Assembly (NCBI RefSeq): GCF_013376105.1
Contig: NZ_JAAMFM010000006.1
Location: 62,001-126,000, forward strand
Length of the DNA: 64,000 nt
Reading direction: 5' to 3'
Origin: Arthrobacter wenxiniae
GTDB taxonomy: Bacteria > Actinomycetota > Actinomycetes > Actinomycetales > Micrococcaceae
Position 1 is the stretch's first letter. The number at the start of each line of letters is the position of its first letter. A model generated the notes under the pieces. The model saw only the letters and a program-made list of their open reading frames with translations. It was not told where the DNA came from and made no database searches. Both the position numbers and the translations under genes were made by a program. Shown piece after piece: positions 29,275 to 39,481 of this stretch.

Positions 29275-29973
29275 CTACTGCGGCAGGTGGTGCCACCAGG
29301 TGCGGCCCTTGCCGATGAGCGCGAAGCCGCGGTTCCGGTAGAGCTGGAGCCCCTCGGGAGTGGCGTTGAGCAGCAGGTGCTCCGCCCCGGCGTCGGCGGC
29401 GGTCCGCGCAAGGCAGCCCAGCAGGGCCGTGCCCAGTCCGGTGCGGCGGTGCTCCGGGGCCACGAACATGTCAAAGATGCCGGCCAGGTGCCTGGTGCCC
29501 TGGTTAGGCGGCACAAACGCATACGACTGCCCCGCCCGTTCCCCACCCACCCGGGCAGCTGCCAGCCAGGCCTGCGGGGGCTCGAGGGCGCAGACGCCGC
29601 CGGAGGGCACGTCGAGGCCCACCCGCGGGTCCGGGCCGGCATCCCCGGCATCCCGCAACAAGGCGTCCACGGGCGCCGTCATCCACCACGGCTGCCAGCC
29701 GCGCTCAAAGCGGCGGCGTTCCAGCTCCGTGGGCTTGACGGCCGCATTCAGCCAGACTCCCACGGCTGCGGCGCCGCGGCGCTCCGCCTCGGCCAGGGCG
29801 GGCAGGAGCCCTGCCTCGGTGATCTCGGTGGGGAACAGGCACAGCATTTCGCGGGTTTCCGGCAGCCACACCCAGTCCATGCGGTGCGTGCCGAAGGCGC
29901 GCCCGCCCGTCGCGGCGGCCTGGGCCCTGAACCAGGCGTGCTGCGTGCGTTCGCAGTCTGCGAGGGTCACCAC
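29275..29973 (-). CDS. GNAT family N-acetyltransferase
   Basis: A 232-residue protein. The C-terminal part is a GNAT domain with FDMFVAPEHRRTGLGTALLGCLAR (acetyl-CoA loop) and NATPEGLQLYRNRGF. The N-terminal 100 residues are less conserved and may be a degenerate second GNAT fold. GTG 29971-29973 begins 3 bp after the M3 peptidase stop, so it is probably translated from the same message. The substrate is unknown. Confidence 0.83.
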   Translation of the reverse strand: MVTLADCERTQHAWFRAQAAATGGRAFGTHRMDWVWLPETREMLCLFPTEITEAGLLPALAEAERRGAAAVGVWLNAAVKPTELERRRFERGWQPWWMTAPVDALLRDAGDAGPDPRVGLDVPSGGVCALEPPQAWLAAARVGGERAGQSYAFVPPNQGTRHLAGIFDMFVAPEHRRTGLGTALLGCLARTAADAGAEHLLLNATPEGLQLYRNRGFALIGKGRTWWHHLPQ

Positions 29974-29976
29974 GGG

Positions 29977-32001
29977 CTAGGCCAGCCCCCTGCGGGCCAG
30001 CAGCGGCGCCGTGTCCGCGTCCCTGCCGGCAAAGTCGCGGAAAGCCTGCAGCGGGTCGACGGAGAAGCCGCGGGACAGCAGCGTTGACCGGAAGCGGTCG
30101 CCGTTGGCGCGGGACAGCCCGCCGTTGGCCTTGAACCAGGCGACAGTGTCGGCGTCGAGGACCTCGCTCCACATGTATGAGTAGTAGCCGGCCGCGTAAC
30201 CGCCGGCAAAAATGTGGTTGAAGTAGCCGGTGCGGTAGCGCGGCGGCACGGCGGGCAGGTCCACGCCGGCCGCGGCCAGCGCCGCGGCCTCGAATGCCAG
30301 CGGATCCTCCACCGTGGTCCCGGCGGGCAGCTCGTGCCAGGCCAGGTCCAGCAAGGCGGCGGCCAGGTATTCGGTGGTGGCGAAGCCCTGCCCCCACAGT
30401 GATGCGGCGCGCAGCCGCTCCGCCGTGCCGTCCGGCAGCGGCTCCCCGGTCTTGTGGTGCCGGGCGTAGTTGGCCAGCACCTCCGGCCACAGGATCCACA
30501 TCTCGTTGACCTGGGAGGGATACTCGACAAAGTCGCGCGGCACGTTGGTGCCCGAGAACTTCGGGTAGCCGACGTCGGAAAACAGCCCGTGCAGGGCGTG
30601 GCCGAACTCGTGGAAGCAGGTCACCACCTCGTCATACGTCAACAGCGTGGGCTCCCCGGCCGGCGGCTTGGGGATGTTGAGGTTGTTGACGGCGACGGCA
30701 GAGGTCCCCTCAAGTGCAGACTGCTCCACGAACGAGTTCATCCAGGCCCCGCCGCGCTTGGTCCCGCGCGTGTAGTAGTCGCCCAGGAACAGTCCCAGGG
30801 CGGAACCATCCTCGTTGAACACCTCCCAGACGCGTACATCGGGGTGGTAGGCGGCCAGGTCGGTGCGCTCCGTGAAGCCCAGCCCGTACAGCCTGGACGC
30901 GGCGTAAAACACGCCGTTTTCCAGCACGGAATCCAGCTCGAACCAGGGCCGCAGGGCGGCCAGGTCCACGCCGAATTCGTCGCGCCGGACCTGCTCCGAG
31001 TAAAAGGCCCAGTCCCACGCCTCAATGGCGTGTCCGGCCACCGCGCCCAGTTTTTCGGCCTCGACGCGTGCATTCCGTGCCGCCGCGCCGGCAAGGGGGG
31101 TGAGCATGGCGTGCACGGCTTCCAGCGACGGCGCCGTCTGCGGCTCGATCGCGCGCTCCGCCTCGCAGCCGTGGCCCAGCAGGGCGGCCCGTTCGGCACG
31201 CAGCGTGGCCATCGTGGCGGCCAGCCCCAGCACGTTGGAGCTGTCGGTGCCGCTGCCGCGTCCCACGGAGGCCAGGTGCAGCCGTCGCCGCATGTCCCTA
31301 TTGACGAGTACCTCAAGCGCCGGCTGCGCCGTCGGCAGGATCAGCGTCAGCAGGTACCCCGAGGCGTGCCCGGCAGCCCGCGCCGCGGCGGCCGCCGTGG
31401 CCAGGTCGTCGCGGCTGAGCCCGTCGAGTTCGGAGACGTCCTCCACGTGCACGGCTGCGTCGTTGCCGCCCTGCAGGACCCGCTGGGAATATTGGGTGCC
31501 GAGCGAGGACAGTTCGCCGTTGAGCTCACGCAGCCGTTCCTGCCCGGCGGCGTCCAGCCCCACCCCGGCCCGGGTGAAGGCCTTGCGGCCTTCGTCCAGC
31601 AGCCGCGCCTGCTCCGGGTCCAGGCCGTCCACGGGCACGTTGAGGAAGCGCTGGTGGAGCCCGGCATTGAGCAGCACCGCGTCTGCGTGGGCGGCCAGGC
31701 GCGGCGCAATCTGCTGCTCGATCTCCTGGATGGCAGGCGTGCCATGGGCGGCGGCGATGTTGAAGAACACGTTGGCCGCGCGTGTCAGCACGGCGCCGCT
31801 GCGTTCCAGGGCGGCCACGGTGTTGCCGAATGTGGCCGGCTTCGGGTTCGCCGTGATCGCCGCGATTTCCGCCAGCTGCGCGGCGAAGCCCGCCTCGAAG
31901 GCCGGCAGGTAGTCGGCGTCGCGGATGGCGGCGAAGTCGGGCAGCTGGCACGGGAGCGTGCTCGCGGCCAGGAACGGGTTGCTGGTGGCTTCCTCAGTCA
32001 T
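29977..32001 (-). CDS. M3 family metallopeptidase (oligopeptidase / dipeptidyl carboxypeptidase type)
   Basis: A 674-residue cytoplasmic zinc peptidase. The catalytic motif HEFGH is at residues 464-468, and a downstream zinc Glu lies in [12 protein letters not shown]. The helical N-terminal half (about 1-350) forms one side of the closed channel typical of thimet-oligopeptidase relatives, which cut short peptides only. No signal peptide. The closest family pattern is bacterial Dcp (the [22 protein letters not shown] block). ATG 31999-32001. It stands between a strong hairpin (upstream) and a GNAT gene (downstream). Confidence 0.93.
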   Translation of the reverse strand: MTEEATSNPFLAASTLPCQLPDFAAIRDADYLPAFEAGFAAQLAEIAAITANPKPATFGNTVAALERSGAVLTRAANVFFNIAAAHGTPAIQEIEQQIAPRLAAHADAVLLNAGLHQRFLNVPVDGLDPEQARLLDEGRKAFTRAGVGLDAAGQERLRELNGELSSLGTQYSQRVLQGGNDAAVHVEDVSELDGLSRDDLATAAAAARAAGHASGYLLTLILPTAQPALEVLVNRDMRRRLHLASVGRGSGTDSSNVLGLAATMATLRAERAALLGHGCEAERAIEPQTAPSLEAVHAMLTPLAGAAARNARVEAEKLGAVAGHAIEAWDWAFYSEQVRRDEFGVDLAALRPWFELDSVLENGVFYAASRLYGLGFTERTDLAAYHPDVRVWEVFNEDGSALGLFLGDYYTRGTKRGGAWMNSFVEQSALEGTSAVAVNNLNIPKPPAGEPTLLTYDEVVTCFHEFGHALHGLFSDVGYPKFSGTNVPRDFVEYPSQVNEMWILWPEVLANYARHHKTGEPLPDGTAERLRAASLWGQGFATTEYLAAALLDLAWHELPAGTTVEDPLAFEAAALAAAGVDLPAVPPRYRTGYFNHIFAGGYAAGYYSYMWSEVLDADTVAWFKANGGLSRANGDRFRSTLLSRGFSVDPLQAFRDFAGRDADTAPLLARRGLA

Positions 32002-32024
32002 GCTTCGACTCTTTCACGTTTTAA

Positions 32025-32070
32025 ACCCAGGGACGACGGCGAAACGTGCGTTTCGCCGTCGTCCCTGGGT
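32025..32070 (-). terminator. 22-bp perfect inverted repeat after asnB
   Basis: The arms 32025-32046 and 32049-32070 are exact reverse complements around a 2-nt loop; the centre would open to about 6 nt. On the minus strand it starts 25 bp after the asnB stop and is followed by TTTAAAAC, which fits an intrinsic terminator. It ends only 24 bp before the M3 peptidase start, so the peptidase needs read-through or a promoter in the hairpin region. Confidence 0.7.
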
Positions 32071-32094
32071 CGCGCGGGGCTTGCGGAGGCTTGG

Positions 32095-34779
32095 CTACTT
32101 CCGAGTAAACACGAGCGACATGGGGGTCGTTTCCGTGGTCTGGCCCTGCGGGTTGTCGCGGAAGATGTCCTGCAGCACCGACTTGGTCAGCGCGGTGTCG
32201 TGGCCCAGGGCCACCACACCGAGGTCGTTGGCGTCCATGACGGCCGTGCCGGCAAAGGTCGCGGCGTACTCGGCCGGCACCGTCCTGCGGACCAGGGCGC
32301 TCAGGCGGGCCGCCACGCCGTCGGGGTCCAGGGGCGCGTACTTCACCGAGTGGGTCGAGGTGCCCACCTGGTAGCCGGCGGCGCCGTCAATGGCGTTGAT
32401 GTTGTGGCCCACCACCTCGTAGAACACGCCGGACTTGCCCTGCAGCTTGCCCAGCACGGAGCGGGCGGAGGCGTACATGATGCGGGGCAGGCCCACCTCG
32501 TCGATGGCCAGCTGCATGGACCACGGGCTGGCCAGGCCGATCCCGCCGGGGTTGCGGGTGACGAACCTGCTGAAGAACCGTGCGGCGCCGGAGACCTTGA
32601 TGTCCCACACCGGGATGGAACGGCCCTGGGTCATGGCCACGATCTTTTCCGAGACAAACAGGTACCAGGGCGTGTCCGCCGTCGCGGTGCCGTGGTCGCC
32701 GCCTGCGGCGGGCAGGCCGTCAAAGAAGCGCCTGACGTACTGCACGACGGTGGGGTCGAAGTCGGTTTCCTTGTAGAACACCTCGGTGCGCAGCGGGTAG
32801 CGGCGGAAGGTGCCGGCGCCGCTGGGCACGGTGATGTCCAGCTGCTTGTCGGCGTTGGGAATGTAGTCGCTCTTGCCCTCGATGCCGGCCTTCACCTCCG
32901 GGACGTCGAAGAACTCGCGCAGCCACAATTCGGTGTTGATCAGGCGCCAGAACACCATGGTGGAGCCGGCACTCTTGCCGCTGAGGTATTCCTCGAAGGC
33001 GTAGATGACGGCGTCCTGGTTCCAGTACGGGCGGGCGCCGAAGGAGGAGGAGAGGAAGATCTCGTAGATCTTTTCCTTCATGAGCGAGAACCATTCGGCC
33101 TCGGGCGTGGTGAAGCCGATCTTGTTCCGGCGGTTGCTGATCATCTCCGGCAGCAGTTCGCGGGTGGCGTCGCGCAGGATGCGCTTGTTCCAGCCGCCCT
33201 TGATGATGGATTCGTCGTCGAGGCTGAAGAGGAACTTCACCACTTCCTTGTCCAGGAACGGCACGCGTCCCTCCAGGGAGAAGCGCATGGTGTTCTTGTC
33301 CTCGTAGCGCAGCACTGCCGGCAGCGACTTGTGGAAGAGGTCGTCGATGAGGCGCAGTTTCAAGTTGTCCGGGATGTTGGAGAAAGTCTCCGACTTGTAC
33401 CTGGCGGTGAACTTCTTGTTCAACAGGGGCGTGATGCCGCTTGCCTTCTTGAACGTCAGGGCGCCCTGGATGCGGAAGCGGGCCAGGCGGAACAGGATGT
33501 CCGAGCTGGAGGCCAGCTCCTTCGCGAGCTTGGCGTTCTGCCCGTTCTTCTTCAGCTGGCGCAGGTACGCAAAGTAATAGGGGATGTAGCCGGCCATCAT
33601 CTCGTCGGCGCCCTGGCCGTCGAGCAGCACGGTCACGTGCTTGGAGGCCTCGCGCATCACCTGGTACTGGGCGTAGGGGCCGGAGGAGATGATCGGCTCC
33701 TCCATGGTGCGCACGAAGTCCTCCAGGTCCTCCACGAATTCCGAAGCCTGCGGGCGGATCTTGTGGCTGGTGACGTTGCCCTCGCAGCGGGCCAGCACGG
33801 CGTCGGCGTATTTTTCCTCGTCGTTGAGGGAGTTCGGGAACACGGCGGAGAACGTCTGCTGCGTGGCGCCCAGGGAATCCGTGGCGGCAGCCTTTTCCTG
33901 CATCAGCTTGTTGATGGTGGCGACGACGGCGGAGGAGTCGAGGCCGCCGGACAGCGCGGTGCCGACCGGGACCTCGGACTGCAGGCGCAGCCGCACGCCC
34001 TCGGTGAACCGGCCGCGGTACTCGTCGATCACGGCCTGCGAGTAGGGGGTCTCGATCTTGGCCAGCTCGGCCAGCTCTTCCTTGAGGCGCGTGTACGGGC
34101 TGATGGTGATGGTGCCGGCCGGTCCGGCCTCAGTGGCCGTGGTGGTCAGGACCAGCTTCTCGCCCGGCATCAGCTTGTGGACGCCGGCAAAGAAGGTTTC
34201 GGCCTCCTCGTCATGGATGCGGAACTGCAGGTAGCGGAACAGGATCCGCTCGTTGACTTCCTTCCCCAGCTTGCCGGCGGCCAGCAGCGGCTTGATTTCC
34301 GAGCCGAACAGCAGGGTGGGTGCCGCGGCGGTGCCGGCGGTGGCGTAGTACAGCGGCTTGATGCCGAAGTGGTCGCGGGCCAGCACCAGGCGGCTGTTCC
34401 GGCGGTCGTGGATGGCCAGGCCAAACATGCCGTTGAACTTGTCAAAGGCGCCGTCACCCCACTCCTCGTAGGACTGCAGCACCACCTCGGTGTCCGACTT
34501 CGTCGCGAAGGTGCGGCCCAGGGCCTCCAGCTCGTGGCGCAGGTCAAGGTAGTTGTAGACCTCGCCGTTGTAGACCAGGACGGTTTCGCCGTCGGCGCTG
34601 TACATGGGCTCCTGGCCGTGCGCCACGTCGATGATGGAGAGCCTGCGGTGGGCCAGTCCTACATTGCCATGCGTGTAGACGCCCTCCCCGTCAGGTCCGC
34701 GGTGCACCATGCACGCGTTCATGTCCTGCAGGAGAGATTCGTCGTCCCCATAACCGTAGTAGCCGGCGATTCCGCACAT
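32095..34779 (-). CDS. asnB: asparagine synthetase B fused to F420-0:gamma-glutamyl ligase-like domain
   Basis: An 894-residue protein, much longer than usual AsnB (about 550-650). Residues 1 to about 205 are the glutaminase domain (MCGIAGYYG, nucleophile Cys2; [17 protein letters not shown]). Residues about 245-625 are the synthetase domain with the PP-loop SGGLDSS (277-283), [14 protein letters not shown] and [11 protein letters not shown]. After a linker, residues about 665-894 form a second domain: [19 protein letters not shown] (705-723), [45 protein letters not shown] and [13 protein letters not shown]. This pattern is that of the CofE/FbiB-type F420-0:gamma-glutamyl ligase family (PF01996-like). 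The frame is continuous, without stop or frameshift, and both parts look intact. GAGG precedes the ATG by about 9 nt. The C-terminal substrate is unknown; an amide-forming ligation is the natural inference. Confidence 0.87.
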   Translation of the reverse strand: MCGIAGYYGYGDDESLLQDMNACMVHRGPDGEGVYTHGNVGLAHRRLSIIDVAHGQEPMYSADGETVLVYNGEVYNYLDLRHELEALGRTFATKSDTEVVLQSYEEWGDGAFDKFNGMFGLAIHDRRNSRLVLARDHFGIKPLYYATAGTAAAPTLLFGSEIKPLLAAGKLGKEVNERILFRYLQFRIHDEEAETFFAGVHKLMPGEKLVLTTTATEAGPAGTITISPYTRLKEELAELAKIETPYSQAVIDEYRGRFTEGVRLRLQSEVPVGTALSGGLDSSAVVATINKLMQEKAAATDSLGATQQTFSAVFPNSLNDEEKYADAVLARCEGNVTSHKIRPQASEFVEDLEDFVRTMEEPIISSGPYAQYQVMREASKHVTVLLDGQGADEMMAGYIPYYFAYLRQLKKNGQNAKLAKELASSSDILFRLARFRIQGALTFKKASGITPLLNKKFTARYKSETFSNIPDNLKLRLIDDLFHKSLPAVLRYEDKNTMRFSLEGRVPFLDKEVVKFLFSLDDESIIKGGWNKRILRDATRELLPEMISNRRNKIGFTTPEAEWFSLMKEKIYEIFLSSSFGARPYWNQDAVIYAFEEYLSGKSAGSTMVFWRLINTELWLREFFDVPEVKAGIEGKSDYIPNADKQLDITVPSGAGTFRRYPLRTEVFYKETDFDPTVVQYVRRFFDGLPAAGGDHGTATADTPWYLFVSEKIVAMTQGRSIPVWDIKVSGAARFFSRFVTRNPGGIGLASPWSMQLAIDEVGLPRIMYASARSVLGKLQGKSGVFYEVVGHNINAIDGAAGYQVGTSTHSVKYAPLDPDGVAARLSALVRRTVPAEYAATFAGTAVMDANDLGVVALGHDTALTKSVLQDIFRDNPQGQTTETTPMSLVFTRK

Positions 34780-34908
34780 ACTGAAGGTTCCTCATCTGTT
34801 GTTCGAAAGTCCACGCACAATGCTACTTGCTTGGCGGCGGACAGCCGGCCAGGCCAACCGGTGCGCTGCCGTGCAGCATGTGACATGGCGCCCAACTATG
34901 ATGGGAAA

Positions 34909-35619
34909 GTGACTGTCCTCATCCCTGAAAACCTCCCTTCATCCACCGCCGGCGGGCCCCTGGTCGGCATCCTTGCCCTGCAGGGCGACGTGCGGGAACA
35001 CGCGCAGGCCCTGGAAGCGTGCGGGGCCCGGGTGGTGGCCGTGCGGCGCCCCAGCGAGCTGGCCGCCGTCGAGGGCCTGGTGCTCCCCGGTGGCGAGTCC
35101 ACCACCATTGACAAGCTGAGCCGCATTTTTGGGCTGCGGGACCCGCTGCGCGAGCGCATCCGGGAAGGGCTGCCCGTGTATGGCAGCTGTGCCGGCATGA
35201 TCCTGTTGGCCGATGAAATCGCCGATCCCGCCACCGACCTGGGCGGCCATGCCCAGCAGACCCTGGGCGGGCTGGACATCACGGTGCGCCGCAACGCGTT
35301 CGGCCGGCAGGTGGATTCCTTTGAAACCGAGCTGCACTTCACGCAGCTGGCCCGCGGCGGCAGGCCGGAAAAGCCCGTGCACGCCGTGTTCATCCGCGCC
35401 CCGTGGGTGGAACGCGTGGGCGCCTCCGTGGAGGTCCTTGCCAGCGTGGAAATCCCGGCCGGGGCGCACGCGCAGGCACAAAACGGTAGAATTGAGCCCG
35501 AGGTACGTGCGGTTGCCGTGCGTTCGCGGCACCTGCTTGCCACCTCCTTCCACCCGGAAGTGACGGGCGAGCGCCGCATCCACGAACTTTTTATTCGCAT
35601 GATCAGAGGAGAAGCGTAA
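34909..35619 (+). CDS. pdxT: pyridoxal 5'-phosphate synthase glutaminase subunit PdxT
   Basis: A class I glutamine amidotransferase of about 236 residues that hands ammonia to Pdx[22 protein letters not shown] is the conserved opening; [20 protein letters not shown] (nucleophilic Cys), and the His-Glu pair in [15 protein letters not shown] complete the triad. The start is uncertain: GTG 34909 or ATG 34885 (same frame), neither with a strong ribosome-binding site; the first 25 residues are non-conserved in either case. The frame also stays open far upstream, antisense to asnB, which is a high-GC artefact. The stop is 2 bp before yebC, so cotranscribed. Confidence 0.93.
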   Translation: MTVLIPENLPSSTAGGPLVGILALQGDVREHAQALEACGARVVAVRRPSELAAVEGLVLPGGESTTIDKLSRIFGLRDPLRERIREGLPVYGSCAGMILLADEIADPATDLGGHAQQTLGGLDITVRRNAFGRQVDSFETELHFTQLARGGRPEKPVHAVFIRAPWVERVGASVEVLASVEIPAGAHAQAQNGRIEPEVRAVAVRSRHLLATSFHPEVTGERRIHELFIRMIRGEA

Positions 35620-35621
35620 CC

Positions 35622-36377
35622 ATGTCAGGCCACTCCAAATGGGCGACCACCAAGCACAAAAAAGCCATCATTGACAGCCGCCGCGCCAAGTCGTTCGCGA
35701 AGCTGATCAAGAACATCGAAGTAGCGGCGCGTGGCGGCGGACCCGACCTGGCCGGAAACCCGGCGCTCGAGCTGGCCGTCTCCAAGGCCAAGAAGACCTC
35801 CGTTCCGGCGGACAACATTGACCGCGCCATCAAGCGCGGCGCGGGCCTCCTCGGCGACGCGGTCGACTACCAGACCATCATGTATGAAGGCTACGGCCCG
35901 CAGGGCACCGCGATCCTGATCGAGTGCCTCACCGACAACAAGAACCGCGCCGCCTCCGAGGTCCGCCTCGCCGTGGGCCGCAACGGCGGCAACATGGGCG
36001 ACCCCGGCTCGGTGGCGTACATGTTCACCCGCAAGGGGATCGTCGGCCTGCCCAAGCACGGCCTCACGGAGGACGACCTCCTCATGGCCGTGCTGGACGC
36101 CGGCGCCGAGGAAGTCAAGGACGAGGGCGAGAGCTTTGAGATCATCTCGGACACCGCCGACCTCCCGGCCATCCGCGCGGCCCTGACGGAGGCCGGCATT
36201 GAGTACGAATCCGACGAAGCGGGGTTCGTGCCGTCCATGCAGGTGGAGCTGGACGTCGCGAACGCGCGGAAGTTCATGAAGCTCTACGACGCCCTGGAGG
36301 ACCTGGACGACGTCCAGAACATCTACTCCAACGCCGACATGAGCGAGGAAGTCCTCGCCGCCCTCGGAGAGGACTAG
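35622..36377 (+). CDS. yebC: YebC/PmpR family protein (TACO1-like)
   Basis: A 251-residue protein with the three-domain YebC fold. [25 protein letters not shown] is the hallmark N-terminus, followed by NIDRAIKRG and [19 protein letters not shown]. Members bind DNA as regulators or assist translation of proline-rich stretches; it sits next to ruvC in most bacteria. AGAGGAGAAG lies about 8 nt before the ATG. The TAG stop is in the same frame as ruvC, which starts 3 bp later. Confidence 0.95.
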   Translation: MSGHSKWATTKHKKAIIDSRRAKSFAKLIKNIEVAARGGGPDLAGNPALELAVSKAKKTSVPADNIDRAIKRGAGLLGDAVDYQTIMYEGYGPQGTAILIECLTDNKNRAASEVRLAVGRNGGNMGDPGSVAYMFTRKGIVGLPKHGLTEDDLLMAVLDAGAEEVKDEGESFEIISDTADLPAIRAALTEAGIEYESDEAGFVPSMQVELDVANARKFMKLYDALEDLDDVQNIYSNADMSEEVLAALGED

Positions 36378-36380
36378 GGC

Positions 36381-36968
36381 CTGCGCGTCCTGGGCGTTGA
36401 CCCCGGCCTGACCCGCTGCGGGCTGGGCGTGGTGGACGTTGCCCCAAACCGCGCCGCCACCCTGGTGGGCGTCGGCGTGGTGGGCAGTTCCCACGAACAG
36501 TCGCTGGATGCCCGGCTGCTGGTCATCGCCAACGCGATTGACCAGTGGCTGGACGTGTTTAAACCGGACGTCCTGGCCATTGAGCGTGTTTTCGCCCAGA
36601 CCAACCTCAGCACCGTCATGGGGGTGGCGCAGGTGTCTGGCGTGGTCATGGTGGCCGCCGCCCGCCGGAACATCCCGGTGGCGATGCACACGCCGTCGGA
36701 AGTGAAGGCCGCGGTGACGGGCAGCGGGCGTGCCGACAAGGCCTCCGTCACCGCGATGGTCACCCGCATCCTGCGCCTGGACGAGCCCCCTCGGCCCGCG
36801 GACGCGGCCGACGCCCTGGCCCTGGCCATCGCCCACGCGTGGCGCAGCGGCAGCGCCGTGGCCACGGGCTCCGCGGGGACGACGGCGGCCCAACAGTTGT
36901 GGCGCGACGCCGAGGCCAGGGCGAAACTCACCAAGAACAAGGAAAAGCCCGGCGCGGCCTGGCGCTAG
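36381..36968 (+). CDS. ruvC: crossover junction endodeoxyribonuclease RuvC, apparent CTG start
   Basis: A Holliday junction resolvase of about 195 residues. [19 protein letters not shown] carries the first catalytic Asp, [10 protein letters not shown] the Glu, and [14 protein letters not shown] the C-terminal Asp pair. The yebC TAG (36375-36377) is in the same frame, and no ATG, GTG or TTG occurs between it and the GTG at 36429, which lies beyond the catalytic Asp. CTG at 36381-36383 is therefore the likely start; GGAGAGG (36366-36372) is 8 nt upstream of it. An annotation beginning at GTG 36429 would remove the active-site Asp. The gene is tightly coupled to yebC. Confidence 0.88.
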   Translation: MRVLGVDPGLTRCGLGVVDVAPNRAATLVGVGVVGSSHEQSLDARLLVIANAIDQWLDVFKPDVLAIERVFAQTNLSTVMGVAQVSGVVMVAAARRNIPVAMHTPSEVKAAVTGSGRADKASVTAMVTRILRLDEPPRPADAADALALAIAHAWRSGSAVATGSAGTTAAQQLWRDAEARAKLTKNKEKPGAAWR

Positions 36969-36972
36969 GTGT

Positions 36973-36988
36973 TCGTAGTTGTGTTCGA
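36973..36988. promoter_or_regulatory. LexA-like SOS box upstream of ruvA
   Basis: TCGTAGTTGTGTTCGA matches TCGAAC-N4-GTTCGA at 10 of 12 fixed positions. It lies in the 59-bp gap between ruvC and ruvA. ruvAB/ruvCAB genes are LexA targets in many bacteria, so the position is sensible. It is the strongest LexA-like site noticed in the window. Confidence 0.5.
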
Positions 36989-37027
36989 TAGGCTGTGTGC
37001 CAGGATTGTTTTATAAGGAGCAGCGCA

Positions 37028-37666
37028 ATGATCAGTTTTGTCCGCGGTCCGGTGGCCCACCTTTCACTGGCGCAGGCCGTGATCGACGTCAACGGGGTGG
37101 GCATGCTGGTGCACGCCACGCCCAAGACGCTCGGCAACCTGAGGGTGGGGGAGGAGGGGACCCTGACCACCTCGCTGATTGTCCGCGAGGACTCCATGAC
37201 GCTGTACGGCTTTGCCGACGCCGGGGAACGTGAGGTCTTCGACGTCCTCATGGGCGTCAGCGGGATCGGCCCCCGCCTGGCCCTGGCCGTGCTGGCCGTC
37301 CTGGAGCCGGAAAGCATCCGCCGGGGCGTGGCCGACGGCGACGGCAAGGTCTTCACGAAGGTCCCCGGGGTGGGACCCAAGGTGGCCGGGCGCATCGTGC
37401 TTGAACTCAAGGGCAGGCTCAAGCCCACGGGCCCGGGAGGGACGGCAACCGCGCCGGCTGCCAGCGCGCCGCCGGAGTGGAAGGACCAGGTGGTGGCGGC
37501 CATGACCAGCCTGGGCTGGAATGAAAAGGACGCCCTGAAGAGCATCGACTCGGCGCTGGCCGCGGAGCCCGGGCTGGCCGAGGGCGCCAATGTCCCCGCC
37601 ATCCTGCGGGCCACGCTGCGCTGGCTGGGCCAGGACAGCGCCCGCCAAACAAGCCGGGTGCGCTAG
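37028..37666 (+). CDS. ruvA: Holliday junction branch migration protein RuvA
   Basis: A 212-residue RuvA. The N-terminal OB-fold MISFVRGPVAHLSLAQAVIDVNGVGM is followed by two helix-hairpin-helix motifs (VLMGVSGIGPRLALAVLA and FTKVPGVGPKVAGRIVLELKGRL) and a flexible linker. The C-terminal domain III (residues about 155-205) contacts RuvB. ATG 37028 has AAGGAG with 7-nt spacing; upstream in-frame residues to 36995 are excluded. It tetramerises on four-way junctions and loads RuvB. Confidence 0.95.
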   Translation: MISFVRGPVAHLSLAQAVIDVNGVGMLVHATPKTLGNLRVGEEGTLTTSLIVREDSMTLYGFADAGEREVFDVLMGVSGIGPRLALAVLAVLEPESIRRGVADGDGKVFTKVPGVGPKVAGRIVLELKGRLKPTGPGGTATAPAASAPPEWKDQVVAAMTSLGWNEKDALKSIDSALAAEPGLAEGANVPAILRATLRWLGQDSARQTSRVR

Positions 37667-37669
37667 GCC

Positions 37670-38791
37670 GTGGCCGAGCTGGACGACGCCGGGCTGCTCC
37701 CGGGACAAATGCGGATTGGGTTGGCCGGCCCCGCTGCCCCTGCCGGACCCTCCAGCGAACTGGCCCCGGCCGCCGAGCCCGAGGAACGCGAACTTGAGGC
37801 GGCGCTGCGTCCCAAGAACCTGGCCGACTTTGTGGGCCAGGAACGGGTGCGCAAGCAGCTGGCCCTGGTGCTGGCCGCCTCCCGGATTCGCGGACGCAGC
37901 GCTGACCACGTCCTCATGTCCGGTCCCCCTGGTCTGGGCAAGACCACCCTGGCCATGATCATTGCCGCCGAGATGAACGCGCCCCTGCGCATCAGCTCCG
38001 GCCCGGCCATCCAGCACGCCGGCGATCTGGCCGCGATCCTGTCCTCCCTCTCCGACGGCGAGGTGCTGTTCCTCGACGAGATCCACCGCATGTCCCGGCC
38101 CGCCGAGGAAATGCTGTACATGGCCATGGAAGACTTCCGTGTGGACATCATTGTGGGCAAGGGAGCCGGTGCCACGGCCATCCCGCTGGAGCTGCCGCCC
38201 TTCACCCTGGTGGGGGCCACCACCCGGGCCGGCCTGCTGCCGGGACCGCTGCGGGACCGCTTTGGCTTCACTGGCCACTTGGAGTTTTACTCCGTGGAGG
38301 AGCTGGAACTGGTGCTGCGGCGTTCGGCCGGAATGATGGACCTGAAACTCACCAGCGCCGGATTCTCCGAAATTGCCGGGCGCTCGCGCGGCACGCCCCG
38401 CATCGCCAACCGCCTGCTGCGCCGCGTGCGCGACTGGGCGCTGGTGCACGGCATCGAAACCATTGACGCCCGCACGGCGTCCGCGGCCCTTGACATGTAT
38501 GAGGTGGATGTCCGCGGGCTGGACCGGCTGGACCGGTCCGTCCTGGAGGCCCTGGTCAACAAGTTCAACGGCGGCCCCGTGGGCCTCTCCACCCTGGCAA
38601 TCGCCGTCGGCGAGGAGCCCGAAACCGTGGAAACGGTGGCTGAGCCGTTCCTGGTCCGCGAAGGGCTGCTGGGGCGGACCCCTCGCGGGCGCATTGCCAT
38701 GCCGGCCGCCTGGGAGCACCTCGGCCTGAAGATGCCCGGCAACGCCGTCGCCGCGGCCATGCTGCCCTTCGACGACGACGCCGACGTCTAG
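37670..38791 (+). CDS. ruvB: Holliday junction branch migration ATPase RuvB
   Basis: A 373-residue AAA+ motor. Walker A is [11 protein letters not shown], Walker [10 protein letters not shown], sensor 1 LVGATTRAG, the arginine finger region GPLRDRFGF, and the C-terminal winged helix includes [17 protein letters not shown]. The N-terminal 40 residues are an Ala/Pro-rich actinobacterial extension. The GTG at 37670 is 3 bp after the ruvA stop. It drives branch migration with RuvA. Confidence 0.96.
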   Translation: MAELDDAGLLPGQMRIGLAGPAAPAGPSSELAPAAEPEERELEAALRPKNLADFVGQERVRKQLALVLAASRIRGRSADHVLMSGPPGLGKTTLAMIIAAEMNAPLRISSGPAIQHAGDLAAILSSLSDGEVLFLDEIHRMSRPAEEMLYMAMEDFRVDIIVGKGAGATAIPLELPPFTLVGATTRAGLLPGPLRDRFGFTGHLEFYSVEELELVLRRSAGMMDLKLTSAGFSEIAGRSRGTPRIANRLLRRVRDWALVHGIETIDARTASAALDMYEVDVRGLDRLDRSVLEALVNKFNGGPVGLSTLAIAVGEEPETVETVAEPFLVREGLLGRTPRGRIAMPAAWEHLGLKMPGNAVAAAMLPFDDDADV

Positions 38792-38923
38792 GCAGTGCCG
38801 CTGCCCGCACGGGCCCGTCCGGGGGAACTGGCGGCCCCGCTTCACCCCATACCCAGAAATACCCCCTAGACTGGTATGACGTCCGGCACGCCACGCGCGT
38901 CCCTGGCACCACCTTGAATTTCT

Positions 38924-39391
38924 ATGAATGGAACCCTTGCAGTGACCCTCAGTAGCATTTTGGCCGCCGACCAGGCCGCTCCCGCCGCCGGATTCAATCC
39001 GATGAACCTCGTGCTGTTCGCCCTGTTCGCCCTGCTCATCATCATGATGATCCGCAAGCAGAGGAAGACCAAGGCCGCGGCCCAGGAAAAGCAGTCCAAG
39101 CTTGCCCCCGGCGTCGACATCATGACCAACTTTGGCCTTTTCGGCCACGTCAAGGCCGTCGACACGGAAAACAACAAGATCCAGCTTGAGATCTCACCGG
39201 GCGTCGTGGTGGAGGTCCACAGCCAAACTGTTTCCAAGATCATCGAGCCGGAGGGCGCTGCCCTGGCCGACGACTCCGTTCCCGATGATGTCTCATCCCT
39301 GACCCGGGATTTGGACGCGCCTGATGTCTCGCACGAAACCGTTGAGGAAACCGTGGCCCGCTTGAACCAAGAAAACAAAAAAGACAACTAG
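38924..39391 (+). CDS. yajC: preprotein translocase auxiliary subunit YajC
   Basis: A 155-residue protein with one transmembrane helix (about residues 27-44, NLVLFALFALLIIMMI), a basic stretch (RKQRKTK), and the YajC core (APGVDIMTNFGLFGHVKAVDTENNKIQLEISPGVVVEV). It has a long acidic tail. It associates with SecDF. The start at ATG 38924 lacks a clear ribosome-binding site; GTG 38942 (six residues later) is an alternative. It begins the yajC-secD-secF group. Confidence 0.9.
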   Translation: MNGTLAVTLSSILAADQAAPAAGFNPMNLVLFALFALLIIMMIRKQRKTKAAAQEKQSKLAPGVDIMTNFGLFGHVKAVDTENNKIQLEISPGVVVEVHSQTVSKIIEPEGAALADDSVPDDVSSLTRDLDAPDVSHETVEETVARLNQENKKDN

Positions 39392-39481
39392 GCATTTCGG
39401 GGTTGGCGCTGCTGCGGCGGGAGTTCCGTTGCGGCAGTTTTGCCATGTTCATTCACCCGTGACCAATAGAAGGATCCCTTG

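Noticed and set aside
30454-34884. Very long + strand open frame opposite the M3 peptidase and asnB, running into pdxT
   Set aside because: It is antisense to two clearly homologous genes; its residues are His/Gly/Val/Leu-rich in the way expected from GC-rich codon complement, with no motif. Only the pdxT part is real.
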